DNA of 64,000 nt from Vibrio ishigakensis (GTDB lineage Bacteria; Pseudomonadota; Gammaproteobacteria; Enterobacterales; Vibrionaceae): positions 1,612,001 through 1,676,000 of the forward strand of contig NZ_AP024882.1 in NCBI RefSeq assembly GCF_024347675.1. Reading direction: 5' to 3'. Of this stretch, positions 43,724 through 52,443 are shown piece after piece. Every line of letters starts with the position of its first letter. The stretch's first letter is position 1. A program made the translations under genes and the position numbers. The notes under the pieces were generated by a model. It saw only the letters and a program-made list of their open reading frames with translations. It made no database searches and was not told the origin of the DNA.

Positions 43724-44515
43724 TTATGCTTTGCTGATCTTAAGACGCTTAGCGATAGTCGCTTCATCCAGTTCATACAGGGTATCTAGCAGATTCATTT
43801 GTAGGCTACCTGGGCCTGCTGATTTCTCAGTAGCAATCTCGCCAGCAACACCCAGGATAGCCGTTGCAGCAACGCCTGTTAGCTCGCCTATGGCAGCAAA
43901 GGCGCCGGTAATCGCCGTGTGTGAGCAGCCCATGCCAGTAACATAAGGCATCATCTCACTGCCATTTTCTAGCTTCACTACGCCCTCTTTACTTACTACA
44001 TAGTCCGCAGCACCAGAGATAACTACCGAAGCGCCATACTCATTGACCAAGTATTGAGCTGCAGCTACTGCTGAATCACTGCTGTCCAAGGCATCTACGC
44101 CCTTAGACTGTGCTTGTTCACCGGCAAGGGCAATCACTTCTGAAGCATTGCCACGAATGATTAGAGTCTCAGCCTGCTCTGCAATCTGACGAGAAACTTC
44201 GGTACGCAGTGTACTGGCGCCGCAACCTACAGGGTCTAGTACCACAGGCTTACAGTTAATATTCGCTTGCTCAACCGCAAACATCATGCGCGGTACCCAC
44301 TGACTATCTAAGGTGCCAATGTTGATCACAAGTGCGCCAGCAAAGCTCATCATCTCTGCCATTTCACGAGAAGAGTGCGCCATAATAGGTGATGCACCCA
44401 CCGCCAGCAGTGCGTTAGCCGTGTTATTCATCACCACATAGTTGGTCACATTAACAACCAGCGGCTTATTCTCACGCAGTGTTTTTAGGGATTCGATAAT
44501 ATGTGAGGTTTCCAT
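43724..44515 (-). CDS. thiM: Hydroxyethylthiazole kinase
   Basis: Phosphorylates salvaged hydroxyethylthiazole. The 263-residue protein shows [31 protein letters not shown] (residues 18-48), [14 protein letters not shown] near 110, [13 protein letters not shown] near 134 and [13 protein letters not shown] near 195, which holds the conserved catalytic cysteine region. The operon position between tenA and thiE fits salvage of both thiamine halves. Confidence 0.95.
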   Translation of the reverse strand: METSHIIESLKTLRENKPLVVNVTNYVVMNNTANALLAVGASPIMAHSSREMAEMMSFAGALVINIGTLDSQWVPRMMFAVEQANINCKPVVLDPVGCGASTLRTEVSRQIAEQAETLIIRGNASEVIALAGEQAQSKGVDALDSSDSAVAAAQYLVNEYGASVVISGAADYVVSKEGVVKLENGSEMMPYVTGMGCSHTAITGAFAAIGELTGVAATAILGVAGEIATEKSAGPGSLQMNLLDTLYELDEATIAKRLKISKA

Positions 44516-44524
44516 TTTTTATCC

Positions 44525-45190
44525 TTATTTGGCGGCGTTTAGGCCTTGCTCCCAAAACGCAATTTCCATGCGTGTTGCGGTGCGGAATACTTCGATTAGC
44601 TCTTTGGCGCGAGCACTGTCTGGTTCGATATCAACAAGAAGGTTGTCTAGGTTCTCTATGCACTTCACCACGCCCTCTTGGAACTCCTCTGAGGCGTACA
44701 TGGTTAGCCAGCTTTGATATGGGTTGCCTTCTTGAACAGTTGAATCTCGCTTGGCAAGGTTAGCACCGATCTCGCCATAGCCGATAGCACAAGGCGCTAA
44801 AGCAACGTAGAGATCAACTAAATCACCCTGACTGCCGGTATCTAGTACATAGCGAGTGTAAGCCACAGTGCCGAAGTCTTCGGTCTCGGCTTCCATCTCG
44901 GCTTCACTTACGCCCCACTTCTCACAATATTCAACGTGGTGACCGATCTCTGAGTCGAGCAAATTGTGCAGGCTCGGCAGTGCATTTCGCATTTGCTCTA
45001 AGCTCTTCGCTTTATAGATAGCCAGTGCATACGCTCGGGTATAGTGCTTCAAAAACAAGAAGTCTTGTTTTAGATAGTGCAAGAATGCTTCATGTTTTAA
45101 TGAGCCATCGGCCAGTTGATGAACGAAGCTGTGCTCGATATAGCCTTGCCACTCTTCGCGACACGCTTCGATAAGTTGAGATACTTTCAT
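44525..45190 (-). CDS. tenA: TenA aminopyrimidine aminohydrolase
   Basis: Hydrolyses degraded thiamine or formylaminopyrimidine to HMP. The 221-residue all-helical protein has the TenA pattern: FLHYLKQDFLFLKHYTRAYALAIYK (residues 36-60), a catalytic glutamate/tyrosine region YVALAPCAIGYGEIGANL near 128 (with the cysteine) and YASEEFQEGV near 168. It lies in the salvage operon right after the binding proteins, which suggests the importer brings in a pyrimidine precursor. Confidence 0.93.
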   Translation of the reverse strand: MKVSQLIEACREEWQGYIEHSFVHQLADGSLKHEAFLHYLKQDFLFLKHYTRAYALAIYKAKSLEQMRNALPSLHNLLDSEIGHHVEYCEKWGVSEAEMEAETEDFGTVAYTRYVLDTGSQGDLVDLYVALAPCAIGYGEIGANLAKRDSTVQEGNPYQSWLTMYASEEFQEGVVKCIENLDNLLVDIEPDSARAKELIEVFRTATRMEIAFWEQGLNAAK

Positions 45191-45202
45191 GATGACTCCG
45201 AT

Positions 45203-46147
45203 TTATAGAGAAGGTACGTATTTTTCGCTGTTTGGTACGCTGTTGATGATCTTATTCTTATGCATGAACTCGGCGTAATCGTCGTAGCGTTGGTGATCAA
45301 CCGCTGCAGGACGAAGTGCAAAACGAGTTAGGGTATCTTCCCAAGCGCGGCGGTTAAGGTCGTTGTTAAGGGTATCTGGGTTATAAGCAACAAACTCTTT
45401 CCACGCCTTGTCTGGGTGGTTAACGATATATTGGGTCGCCAGCTCAATAGCGCGGTTAAACTTCTTGATCTTTTCCGTGTCGTAACTATTAGCATTCGCC
45501 ACAAACACTAGCTCGTCATAAGCGGGCACACCGTGCTCTTCTGGGAAGAAGGCTTTCGCTTTATAGCCCTCGATTGCTAGCTGATTGGTTTCAAAGTTAC
45601 GTAAACCACCCCAGATGGCATCGACTTTGCCAGACGCTAGAGAAGAAGAAAGAGCCCAGCCTACATTGATGATCTGCACGTCTTTAAAGTCCACGCCTTC
45701 GCTACCCAACATGGTACCAATAGTAGCCTCTTCGTTACCCGCAATGGCAATACCGATCTTTTTGCCTTTCAGGTCAGCAAGAGAATTGATCTTACCGTTA
45801 TCCAGCACCATCAAGGTATTTAGGGGCGTTGAGATAAGCGTGCCGCTACGAATCAGTGGCAGACCTGCCGCAACATCTATGGTTAGAGTTGGCTGATAAG
45901 ATACAGCCATATCAATCTTGTTTGCCGCTACCAGCTTTGCTGGAACACTCGGGTCAGCTGGCTCTTGGATCTCTACCTCAATACCTTGCTGCTCAAACAG
46001 ACCTTTCTCCTGAGCGATAACAATAGGACCGTGGTTCGGGTTTACAAACCAATCCAGCATCAAGGTAAGCTTGTTGTCTTTAGCGAAAGTCGCTGGACTG
46101 ATGGCAAGCGCGCAGGTTGCGGCCAAGCCAAGTAGTGTTTTTTTCAT
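45203..46147 (-). CDS. Periplasmic HMP/pyrimidine-precursor-binding protein (NMT1/ThiY-like), copy 1
   Basis: Solute-binding protein of 314 residues with a signal peptide (cleavage after TFA). The NMT1/THI5-like domain starts LTLMLDWFVNPNHGPIVIAQEKGLFEQQGIEVEIQEPADPS, the characteristic pattern of ThiY-type proteins binding formylaminopyrimidine-type precursors. Residues MAVSYQPT near 80 and GWALSSSLASGKVDAIWGG near 165 are also conserved. It is very similar to the next gene upstream, indicating a tandem duplication. Ligand is inferred from family and operon. Confidence 0.85.
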   Translation of the reverse strand: MKKTLLGLAATCALAISPATFAKDNKLTLMLDWFVNPNHGPIVIAQEKGLFEQQGIEVEIQEPADPSVPAKLVAANKIDMAVSYQPTLTIDVAAGLPLIRSGTLISTPLNTLMVLDNGKINSLADLKGKKIGIAIAGNEEATIGTMLGSEGVDFKDVQIINVGWALSSSLASGKVDAIWGGLRNFETNQLAIEGYKAKAFFPEEHGVPAYDELVFVANANSYDTEKIKKFNRAIELATQYIVNHPDKAWKEFVAYNPDTLNNDLNRRAWEDTLTRFALRPAAVDHQRYDDYAEFMHKNKIINSVPNSEKYVPSL

Positions 46148-46188
46148 GATTCTTCCTTTTTACCCTCACTCAAGGGTAAAGCATGCTT

Positions 46189-47127
46189 TTAGTGAATAAA
46201 GTAGATGTCTTTGTTTGGAACGGTTTTGATGATGCCAAGCTCATGCATAAACTTGGCGTAATCATCATAACGTTCCACGTTTTCAGCCGACGGACGCAGT
46301 GCAAAACGCGTAAGCGTGTCATTCCAAGCTCTATGGTTCAGCTCGTTATTTAGAGTATCTGGGTTGTAAGCAACAAACTCTTTCCAAGCTGCCTCTGGGT
46401 GATTGATGATGTAATGGGTGGCAAGCTCAAGTGCCTTATTGAAGCGGGCTATCGCATCCGCATCGTGGTTTTTAGCGTTCGCCACATACATCAGCTCATC
46501 ATAAGGTGGGATGCCATGCTCTTCAGGGAAGAAGGATTTAGCTTTGAAGCCCTCTAGCTCAAGCTGATGAGACTCAAAGTTACGCATACCACCCCAGATC
46601 GCATCAACTCGACCTGATGCTAGAGAGGTAGACAGTGCCCAACCAACGTTTACTATCTTAACGTCGCTAAACTTAATGCCTTCGCTTTGCAGCATCTTAC
46701 TGATGATCTTCTCATCACTTCCAGAAACGGCTACGCCAACGGTTTTTCCTTTCAGGTCCGAGAGGGTTTTGATCTTGCCGTTATCAAGTACAGATAAGGT
46801 ATTAAGCGGCGTTGCGAGCAAGGTGCCTGTCCAAACCAAAGGCAAACCTGCTTCCACATCAATAATGAAATTAGGCTGATAAGAGATAGCCATATCCACA
46901 CGCCCTGCAGCTACCAACTTTGAAGGCACGCTTGGGTCTGCAGGCTCTTGTATCTCAACTTTAAGTCCTTGCTCGGCAAAAAAGCCTTTTTCTTGAGCAA
47001 TGATAATTGGGCCGTGGTTTGGGTTTACAAACCAATCCAACATTAAGGTAAGAGTTTTTTCTTGTGCCAGTGCTTGACCACTTAGCATCAGCAAAGCAGT
47101 GGCGAATAGTGATTTGAGTAGTTTCAA
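46189..47127 (-). CDS. Periplasmic HMP/pyrimidine-precursor-binding protein (NMT1/ThiY-like), copy 2
   Basis: A 312-residue paralogue of the neighbouring binding protein. Identity is high across the whole length (for example LMLDWFVNPNHGPI, IQEPADPSVP, NVGWALS and KEFVAYNPDTLN in both), with differences in the middle lobe such as GTMLGSEGVDFKDV versus SKMLQSEGIKFSDV. Signal peptide ends at ALA. It comes first of the pair, 34 bases after the permease gene. The two could bind different pyrimidine derivatives or simply raise dosage. Confidence 0.85.
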   Translation of the reverse strand: MKLLKSLFATALLMLSGQALAQEKTLTLMLDWFVNPNHGPIIIAQEKGFFAEQGLKVEIQEPADPSVPSKLVAAGRVDMAISYQPNFIIDVEAGLPLVWTGTLLATPLNTLSVLDNGKIKTLSDLKGKTVGVAVSGSDEKIISKMLQSEGIKFSDVKIVNVGWALSTSLASGRVDAIWGGMRNFESHQLELEGFKAKSFFPEEHGIPPYDELMYVANAKNHDADAIARFNKALELATHYIINHPEAAWKEFVAYNPDTLNNELNHRAWNDTLTRFALRPSAENVERYDDYAKFMHELGIIKTVPNKDIYFIH

Positions 47128-47160
47128 AGTGTCTTCCGTGAGTAATAAGGACTAATAGCC

Positions 47161-47949
47161 CTAATCAAATTGCCAAGGGATAAACTTGTTTAATAGCTTA
47201 TCGGTTATGAAATAAAGGGTGACCGAGATAAGCGCCAGTACAAACAGCGCAGCAAACATCTCATCAATCATCATGCGTGCGTTAGCTTGTAGCATCAGAT
47301 AACCAAGTCCTGCGCTTGAGCCAACCCACTCACCTACCACAGCGCCGATTGGAGCCACAACAACAGCTACGCGAATACCGGAAGCAAGGGCTGGCATGGC
47401 AGCTGGCAATCTTACTTGCGTCAGCATCTGCCAACGGGTCGCGCCCATGGTTTTCGCAAGGTCCAAATAGCCGCGAGGTGTATTTCTCAGGCCGTCGTAA
47501 CAGCAGGTGGTTACAGGGAAAAAGATGATGAGCGCAGCCATCACCACTTTCGAGGCAATGCCATAGCCAAACCAAAGCATTAAGATTGGTGCTATTGCAA
47601 AAACCGGTATCGCTTGTGATGCAATCAGTATCGGCAGTAGCCATCGACGTAGGGGCTCGAACAGCAGCATTTGAAGCGCAAATAAAAGCCCCATCGACAA
47701 GCCGAGGAACAAGCCCAGCACTATCTCTTGTGAGGTAATAAAGGTGTGATGCCAAAGTACGTCCCAACGAGTGTGCAACCTATCCATTACCGCTAAGGGT
47801 TCTGGCAAAATGAAACTAGGCAATTCAAACAGCACCACCACCGCTTGCCACAAACCCAGAACCACAACACAAGAGATAAGCAGTCTCACCACATGTGATG
47901 ACTGGTTTTTCAGACGCTTAGACAAGTCTTGCTGAGCCAAATTACTCAT
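47161..47949 (-). CDS. ABC transporter permease for thiamine precursor (ThiX-like)
   Basis: Inner-membrane permease of 262 residues in the nitrate/taurine/thiamine-precursor family. There are about six helices and the EAA loop LAKTMGATRWQMLTQVRLPAAMPALASGIR near residue 160, with VVGEWVGSSAGLGYLM near 200. ATG 47949 is chosen because it overlaps the ATPase stop by eight bases; the longer frame extends inside that gene. It works with the adjacent ATPase and the two binding proteins. Confidence 0.88.
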   Translation of the reverse strand: MSNLAQQDLSKRLKNQSSHVVRLLISCVVVLGLWQAVVVLFELPSFILPEPLAVMDRLHTRWDVLWHHTFITSQEIVLGLFLGLSMGLLFALQMLLFEPLRRWLLPILIASQAIPVFAIAPILMLWFGYGIASKVVMAALIIFFPVTTCCYDGLRNTPRGYLDLAKTMGATRWQMLTQVRLPAAMPALASGIRVAVVVAPIGAVVGEWVGSSAGLGYLMLQANARMMIDEMFAALFVLALISVTLYFITDKLLNKFIPWQFD

Positions 47950-48691
47950 GTTCAGCCCCCAACTTTTCAATAATGCTTTGCTGAATCTCTGCCATCTGAG
48001 CATCTAGAGCACGTGGCGTTTTAGACTCTGGCACTGGGATCTGAGTCATTTTCACTGGTGTCGACTCCATTAAGTAAACCGCGTCACTTAGGCGAAGGGC
48101 TTCTTGAGGGTCATGGGTGATCAGAACGACGGTTTTATCCTTTAGCATCTCAGCCGCAAGATTCTGCAGTTTATAGCGGTTTACAGCATCGAGCGCTGAG
48201 AAAGGCTCATCCATCAATACTACTGGCATGTCTTGCATTAGGGTACGAGCGAGGGCTACCCGCTGCTTCATGCCACCGGAAAGCTGTCTCGGATAGTAAG
48301 ACTCTTTGCCTGCCAAACCTACCTGAGCGAGAAGTGCTTTAGCTTCATGCTCTCTGGTTTGGATATCAACAGATTTACTATCACCAAAACGGTCACTAAA
48401 ACAGACGTTTTGCAGCACCGTCAGCCAAGGCATCAACAGGTCTTGTTGCGCCATATAAGCGATGTTGTCACTGAGCTCTCCTTGACCAAAGTGAATATCA
48501 CCTTGCCACTGCGCAGACTCAGACAACAGTCCGGCCATGAGTCTGAGCAAAGTGGTTTTGCCACAGCCGCTTTGCCCTAAGACAGTGACCCAAGAGTTAG
48601 CTTCTATATCCAGATTAAGCTGCTCAAAAAGAGGCGTTTCTGCATCGTTAAACTGCAAACGCCCCTTTGAAATAGAGATGCTGGTTGGCAT
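47942..48691 (-). CDS. ABC transporter ATPase for thiamine precursor (ThiZ-like)
   Basis: ATPase of 249 residues: Walker A GQSGCGKTT near residue 38, signature LSGGMKQR near 135, Walker B VVLMDEPFSALD near 155 and ITHD near 190. It is of the SsuB/TauB type that pairs with this kind of permease. The start ATG overlaps the thiD stop (TAATG). Confidence 0.9.
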   Translation of the reverse strand: MPTSISISKGRLQFNDAETPLFEQLNLDIEANSWVTVLGQSGCGKTTLLRLMAGLLSESAQWQGDIHFGQGELSDNIAYMAQQDLLMPWLTVLQNVCFSDRFGDSKSVDIQTREHEAKALLAQVGLAGKESYYPRQLSGGMKQRVALARTLMQDMPVVLMDEPFSALDAVNRYKLQNLAAEMLKDKTVVLITHDPQEALRLSDAVYLMESTPVKMTQIPVPESKTPRALDAQMAEIQQSIIEKLGAEHE

Positions 48692-49506
48692 TATTTGTTT
48701 AGCTTGTAGAAGTGATGTACAGGGCCGTGACCTTTACCTACGTTGAGCTCATCGGCGTGCGCAATAGCCTGTGAGATGTAGTCTTTACCTTTAGCTACCG
48801 CCTCAGTTAGAGATTCAGATTGTGTCAGGTAAGAAGCAATTGCCGAAGATAAGGTGCAGCCAGTGCCATGTGTGTTTTGTGTATCCACACGCTTAACCGT
48901 AAAGCGCTCGACCGCGTCTTTAGTAATTAGCAGATCAGTACTGTCAGCTTCAGATTCTAGATGACCACCTTTTAGTAGAACCGCCTTACAGCCCAGCTCG
49001 CGCAGACCATCAATCATGGCATTCATTTCTGCTTCCGTAGTTGGCACTTGTGTGCCAAGCAGAGTCGCAGCTTCTGGAAGGTTTGGCGTGATCACATCAG
49101 CCAAAGGGAGAAGCTCGGTTTTTAGGGTTTGAATGGCCGAAGATTGTAAAAGCAAGTCGCCACTGGTCGCGACCATTACTGGGTCGACAACAAGGAACTT
49201 AGGCTGATATTGCTTAAGCTTTTTCACCACAGATTCAATGACTGAGGTTTCAGCCAGCATGCCAATTTTAACCGCTGAAATGTCGATATCGGAGAACACT
49301 GCATCAAGCTGCTGCTCGATAAATTCTGGTGAAACAGGATAGATACCGGTAACGCCTTGAGTATTCTGAGCGGTCAGTGCGGTTAACACTGAGCAAGCAA
49401 AACTGCCCGTTGCTGAGATAGCTTTGATATCGGCTTGAATACCTGCACCACCACCGCTGTCAGAGCCAGCAATAGTCAGTACATTCGCGATTTGATTTTG
49501 AGACAC
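48691..49506 (-). CDS. thiD: Hydroxymethylpyrimidine (phospho)kinase
   Basis: Phosphorylates HMP twice to HMP pyrophosphate. The 271-residue protein starts VSQNQIANVLTIAGSDSGGGAGIQADIKAISATG, with the ribokinase-family substrate site, and contains VVDPVMVATSGDLLL near 120, ITPNLPEAATLLG near 150 and the anion hole NTHGTGCTLSSAIA near 208. GTG 49506 is preferred because AGGAA lies seven bases upstream; an ATG at 49539 is a possible alternative. It is the first gene after the TPP riboswitch. Confidence 0.93.
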   Translation of the reverse strand: MSQNQIANVLTIAGSDSGGGAGIQADIKAISATGSFACSVLTALTAQNTQGVTGIYPVSPEFIEQQLDAVFSDIDISAVKIGMLAETSVIESVVKKLKQYQPKFLVVDPVMVATSGDLLLQSSAIQTLKTELLPLADVITPNLPEAATLLGTQVPTTEAEMNAMIDGLRELGCKAVLLKGGHLESEADSTDLLITKDAVERFTVKRVDTQNTHGTGCTLSSAIASYLTQSESLTEAVAKGKDYISQAIAHADELNVGKGHGPVHHFYKLNK

Positions 49507-49606
49507 AGGCGCGTTCCTTCTGTTTAATTGGATACCCAATTCAGACAGACGTGCGAAACCAAAGCCTATGTAGCTGGAAGAGATAGATCTATAGCTTGTG
49601 TGGCGA

Positions 49607-49693
49607 CTAGTTCCCTACGTCAGTGCTAGCTGAATCAGGTTCAACGGGTTCGCTTACTTAATTCAACGATCTCAGCCCTAAAGGCTCCCCGAC
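49607..49693 (-). ncRNA. TPP riboswitch
   Basis: On the minus strand the thiamine pyrophosphate aptamer is plain: CGGGGAGCC, GGGCTGAGA, then GAACCCGTTGAACCTGAT and the closing GACGTAGGGAACTAG. It precedes thiD by about 100 bases and should lower expression of the salvage operon when TPP is plentiful. No clear terminator hairpin is seen between aptamer and GTG, so control may be at translation. Confidence 0.96.
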
Positions 49694-49755
49694 TAATACG
49701 ATTGACCGGATACTAACAAACAAACATTTGTTGTGAAACAATAATTAGGTAAAAC

Positions 49756-50412
49756 TCAGGCGCGACGCAATAAATGGCCAGTTTTCACGTAGATAATGGT
49801 CTCTTGTTCCACAAATGGGAAATGTTTGCTCATGTGAGGGCTACGTAGCCAAGAGTATTGTGGATACTGCCCGTATTCATCTTGAAACTCACCACTAAGA
49901 ACCAGTATTTCCTCACCTCCAAAATGAGAATGAGGCTGAAAGCGCTCCCCTTGTGGCCATTTGACCAAGGCAACGTTTTCTTCTTCAAAGCCATGAAGCG
50001 GCATCACCTCTAGTCCACCAATGCCCGGTTGCCAAGGAGTGTTAAGCGTGTCCACACGAACTGTGGTCTGGTCCTTTTTATCAAACTGATTGAGTTTTAC
50101 GAACAAGGTGCAACCCTGCTCACTAAACGGCGAGTGTTTGCTACCAGGATGGTTACGAATATAAGTGCCTGCTGGATAGTCACCATCTTCATCGGAAAAC
50201 ACCCCTTCAAGAACGAAGATCTCTTCTCCAAGCGGATGGCTGTGCTCCGAGAACCTTGAGCCAGCTTCATACTTCACAATAGACGTCACCAAACCTGTCT
50301 CGGCAGCTTCCCTCTCTAGAGGCTTTCGCCACACACCTTTGGCTGGGCTGGCTTGCCAGTCCTCGCTTGCGGTGTGAATAACCAGTTTTTCAGAGACATC
50401 CATGTTAATCAT
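49756..50412 (-). CDS. Double-cupin ChrR-like protein
   Basis: Protein of 218 residues made of two similar cupin domains, each with a histidine metal-site block: SRFSEHSHPLGEEIFVLEGVFSDEDGDYPAGTYIRNHPGSKH (residues 53-94) and ERFQPHSHFGGEEILVLSGEFQDEYGQYPQYSWLRSPHMSKH (156-197). This matches the ChrR cupin-like family without the N-terminal zinc anti-sigma domain, so it is probably an enzyme or sensor and not an anti-sigma factor. ATG 50412 is six bases after AGGAA. It follows the napF-like gene by about 30 bases and may be in that operon. Confidence 0.8.
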   Translation of the reverse strand: MINMDVSEKLVIHTASEDWQASPAKGVWRKPLEREAAETGLVTSIVKYEAGSRFSEHSHPLGEEIFVLEGVFSDEDGDYPAGTYIRNHPGSKHSPFSEQGCTLFVKLNQFDKKDQTTVRVDTLNTPWQPGIGGLEVMPLHGFEEENVALVKWPQGERFQPHSHFGGEEILVLSGEFQDEYGQYPQYSWLRSPHMSKHFPFVEQETIIYVKTGHLLRRA

Positions 50413-50443
50413 TTTCATTTCCTAGGTTTGTTTTTTTATAAGT

Positions 50444-50998
50444 TTAGCCTTTCATTACCATATCGATGGCCATTGCAGGACAAGCCTCACGGCACTGGCC
50501 ACAGCCACTGCAGGAGTCGGAGTTTACCTCAACGCCTTTGTTAAGTAGAGAAAGAGCATCATGCGAACACACCTGTACGCACTCTTCGCAGCTTGGGCTC
50601 ATTCGACGTAAACAATTACTCGAAATACTAGCTATAGCTCCGGTGCCGATAGAGTGAGCGGAGATAGCCAATGTCGGGCAAGCGCGAGCACATTCACCGC
50701 ACTCACTGCAGCTATTGTAATCCAGTGATAGCTCCGGAAATCCACCAACCATAGAGATAACCTGCTGAGGACAAACCTGCTCGCACTGGTTGCAATCCTC
50801 ACTGCACAGCCTTGCAAAGATAGACTCCTCAGCAGAGCCTGGTGGCCTAGGTACAGAGCGTATCTGATCCTGGGTCTTAGCTTGCTTAGTGGTCGCGTTT
50901 ACGCCAGAAAACAAACCGCGAAACAGTCCGCGCCGACTGACAGACTTGTGTTCTAACACTGCGCGGTAATAGCGTTCATCTTTTTCGCTGTGAGTCAT
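50444..50998 (-). CDS. napF: NapF-like 4Fe-4S ferredoxin protein
   Basis: Cytoplasmic iron-sulfur protein of 184 residues. The N-terminus has VSRRGLFRGLF (NapF-like), then cysteine clusters CSEDCNQCEQVCP near residue 65, CSECGECARACP near 98, CEECVQVCSHDAL near 136 and CSGCGQCREACP near 162, enough for three or more clusters. NapF supports maturation of molybdoenzymes by handling their iron-sulfur centres. Here it follows the TorD-like chaperone in the dms operon, not a nap operon, so a related task for DmsA is inferred. Confidence 0.85.
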   Translation of the reverse strand: MTHSEKDERYYRAVLEHKSVSRRGLFRGLFSGVNATTKQAKTQDQIRSVPRPPGSAEESIFARLCSEDCNQCEQVCPQQVISMVGGFPELSLDYNSCSECGECARACPTLAISAHSIGTGAIASISSNCLRRMSPSCEECVQVCSHDALSLLNKGVEVNSDSCSGCGQCREACPAMAIDMVMKG

Positions 50999-51006
50999 CT
51001 TCTTTC

Positions 51007-51594
51007 CTATCGAAACAGTGGTCGTGCGACTGGCACAATCTCAAACGCCTCTTTCAATTCATTCAGATAGATATCCGCTAGCTGTGCAAGCTGACTATAG
51101 AAAGAATCGTTTTCAGCAATCAAAAGCTCCAGATACCTAGGAGCCCAAGGAAGCAGGTGCACTTGAAGTAACTCGGCGGCGGCCTCATAAGATTCTAACT
51201 CCATAAGCTGTGCAAAGGTCATCAGCATCAAACCGAATTGATCTTCAGGTTCATTCATCTCCGTGGTCAGTTCAATACCATTGATGGCGAGAAACTGCCG
51301 AAAGTCTACGGTCGACTCGCCCATGACTATACCCTCAGAGTCCAAATACACAGAGCCCCAAGGCGGCGCAGTCAGTTCACCCAAACCAACAAACAACTGA
51401 TTGTAACGCTGTTCAAGCTCGTCTCTATTTTCATTCACGTTTATCTGACTTACCAGAGCCGATGCCGCGCCTTGGTTATCTTCATCGAGAGCCTGAGGCA
51501 GGTTTGGTAACAGATTTAGCGCTTCGCTATAACCATCTTTAGTTGGCGAATAGTAAAACAGGTAACCTAGTACTCTAGGAATCATAGTAATCAT
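51007..51594 (-). CDS. TorD/DmsD-family molybdoenzyme chaperone
   Basis: Cytoplasmic assembly factor of 195 residues, all-helical like TorD/DmsD: PRVLGYLFYYSPTKDGYSEAL near the start, YNQLFVGLGELTAPPWGSVYLDSEGIVMGESTVDFRQFL (residues 67-105) and EPEDQFGLMLMTFAQLME near 120, the conserved E-P-x-D-H-like motif (here EDQ). It would bind the DmsA twin-arginine leader until the cofactor is inserted. ATG 51594 (TTGGAAAAAAG upstream) is preferred; the frame to 51645 runs through the intervening hairpin. Confidence 0.85.
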   Translation of the reverse strand: MITMIPRVLGYLFYYSPTKDGYSEALNLLPNLPQALDEDNQGAASALVSQINVNENRDELEQRYNQLFVGLGELTAPPWGSVYLDSEGIVMGESTVDFRQFLAINGIELTTEMNEPEDQFGLMLMTFAQLMELESYEAAAELLQVHLLPWAPRYLELLIAENDSFYSQLAQLADIYLNELKEAFEIVPVARPLFR

Positions 51595-51606
51595 GCTTTT
51601 TTCCAA

Positions 51607-51636
51607 ATAAAAAAGAGGGCTCAACGTCCCTCTTTT
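51607..51636 (-). terminator. Intra-operon hairpin between dmsC and the chaperone gene
   Basis: On the minus strand AAAAGAGGG/CCCTCTTTT forms a nine-base stem with an eight-base loop, followed by TTTTTTATT. It lies between dmsC and the chaperone gene and could reduce downstream transcription. Confidence 0.8.
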
Positions 51637-51666
51637 AATCATCATCCTTGTAGCTGAACCCAGAGG

Positions 51667-52440
51667 TTACATAGGGATTTGCCACAGATTGTAGAATGCC
51701 ACGCGACCAACAAGCTCACCAGCAATAACTAATACCGCCGCACCGGCCATCAATGCCTTTGGTGCATCCTGCTTAGTCACGCAGAAGATGCCTGCGACCA
51801 AAGCAATCACGATAGCCAGAACTTGGAATGCCCACAGCATATATTGGCCTGATGCCAATGCTGGTGCTTGCTCTACCACAAATCCAACGTAATCGGGCTT
51901 AGCCGCTACAGACACCAAAGCGCCCACAATTAGGGTAAAGAGTGCAATTCGTCCAGAGCCAAAGGCTACTGCTAACGCACTACCTGCGACCACAACCGTC
52001 ATCCACATTTGTAGCGAGGTGTGTACTGTATTCCAAGGCGCTACGGTTTCAAGCTGGTATACCTGAGGGATGGACCAAGCGAATGCCAAGCCAGCCAATA
52101 CTGTCGCCACGTTTGCAACACGAGCCAGTGCTTCACGTCCAAGATGGGTAAGCACAACCGTTGCACCCGCTAGACCCATAAACAGACCACTTAGAATAAT
52201 CTCATTACTCATAGGTGAGCGGCCCAAGCCGTAGATTAGGTTAAGCGCTCTTAGAGGTTGTCCCATATGCAGACCACCAATCGCCGAGCCTACAAAGATC
52301 AGAATAGCCGCAACTAAGTTGGCCTTTTTCAGCGTATTTGCATCAATCTTGCCAAGCTCTTTAGCAATCAAAGCCAGTGCAAACAGACCAACAGAGGTTT
52401 GACCAAATACGGTAAAGAATACCAGTGGTAATTCATGCAT
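51667..52440 (-). CDS. dmsC: DMSO reductase membrane anchor subunit DmsC
   Basis: Inner-membrane anchor and menaquinol-oxidising subunit of 257 residues with eight hydrophobic segments, the first being LPLVFFTVFGQTSVGLFALALIA. GSAIGGLHMGQPLRALNLIYGLGRSPMSNEIILSGLF (residues 57-93) matches the DmsC family. Electrons pass from it to DmsB and then DmsA. It starts three bases after dmsB. Confidence 0.9.
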   Translation of the reverse strand: MHELPLVFFTVFGQTSVGLFALALIAKELGKIDANTLKKANLVAAILIFVGSAIGGLHMGQPLRALNLIYGLGRSPMSNEIILSGLFMGLAGATVVLTHLGREALARVANVATVLAGLAFAWSIPQVYQLETVAPWNTVHTSLQMWMTVVVAGSALAVAFGSGRIALFTLIVGALVSVAAKPDYVGFVVEQAPALASGQYMLWAFQVLAIVIALVAGIFCVTKQDAPKALMAGAAVLVIAGELVGRVAFYNLWQIPM

Positions 52441-52443
52441 GAC

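Noticed and set aside
49756..50412. ChrR anti-sigma factor
   Set aside because: The N-terminal zinc-binding anti-sigma domain and a neighbouring ECF sigma gene are missing; only two cupin domains are present.
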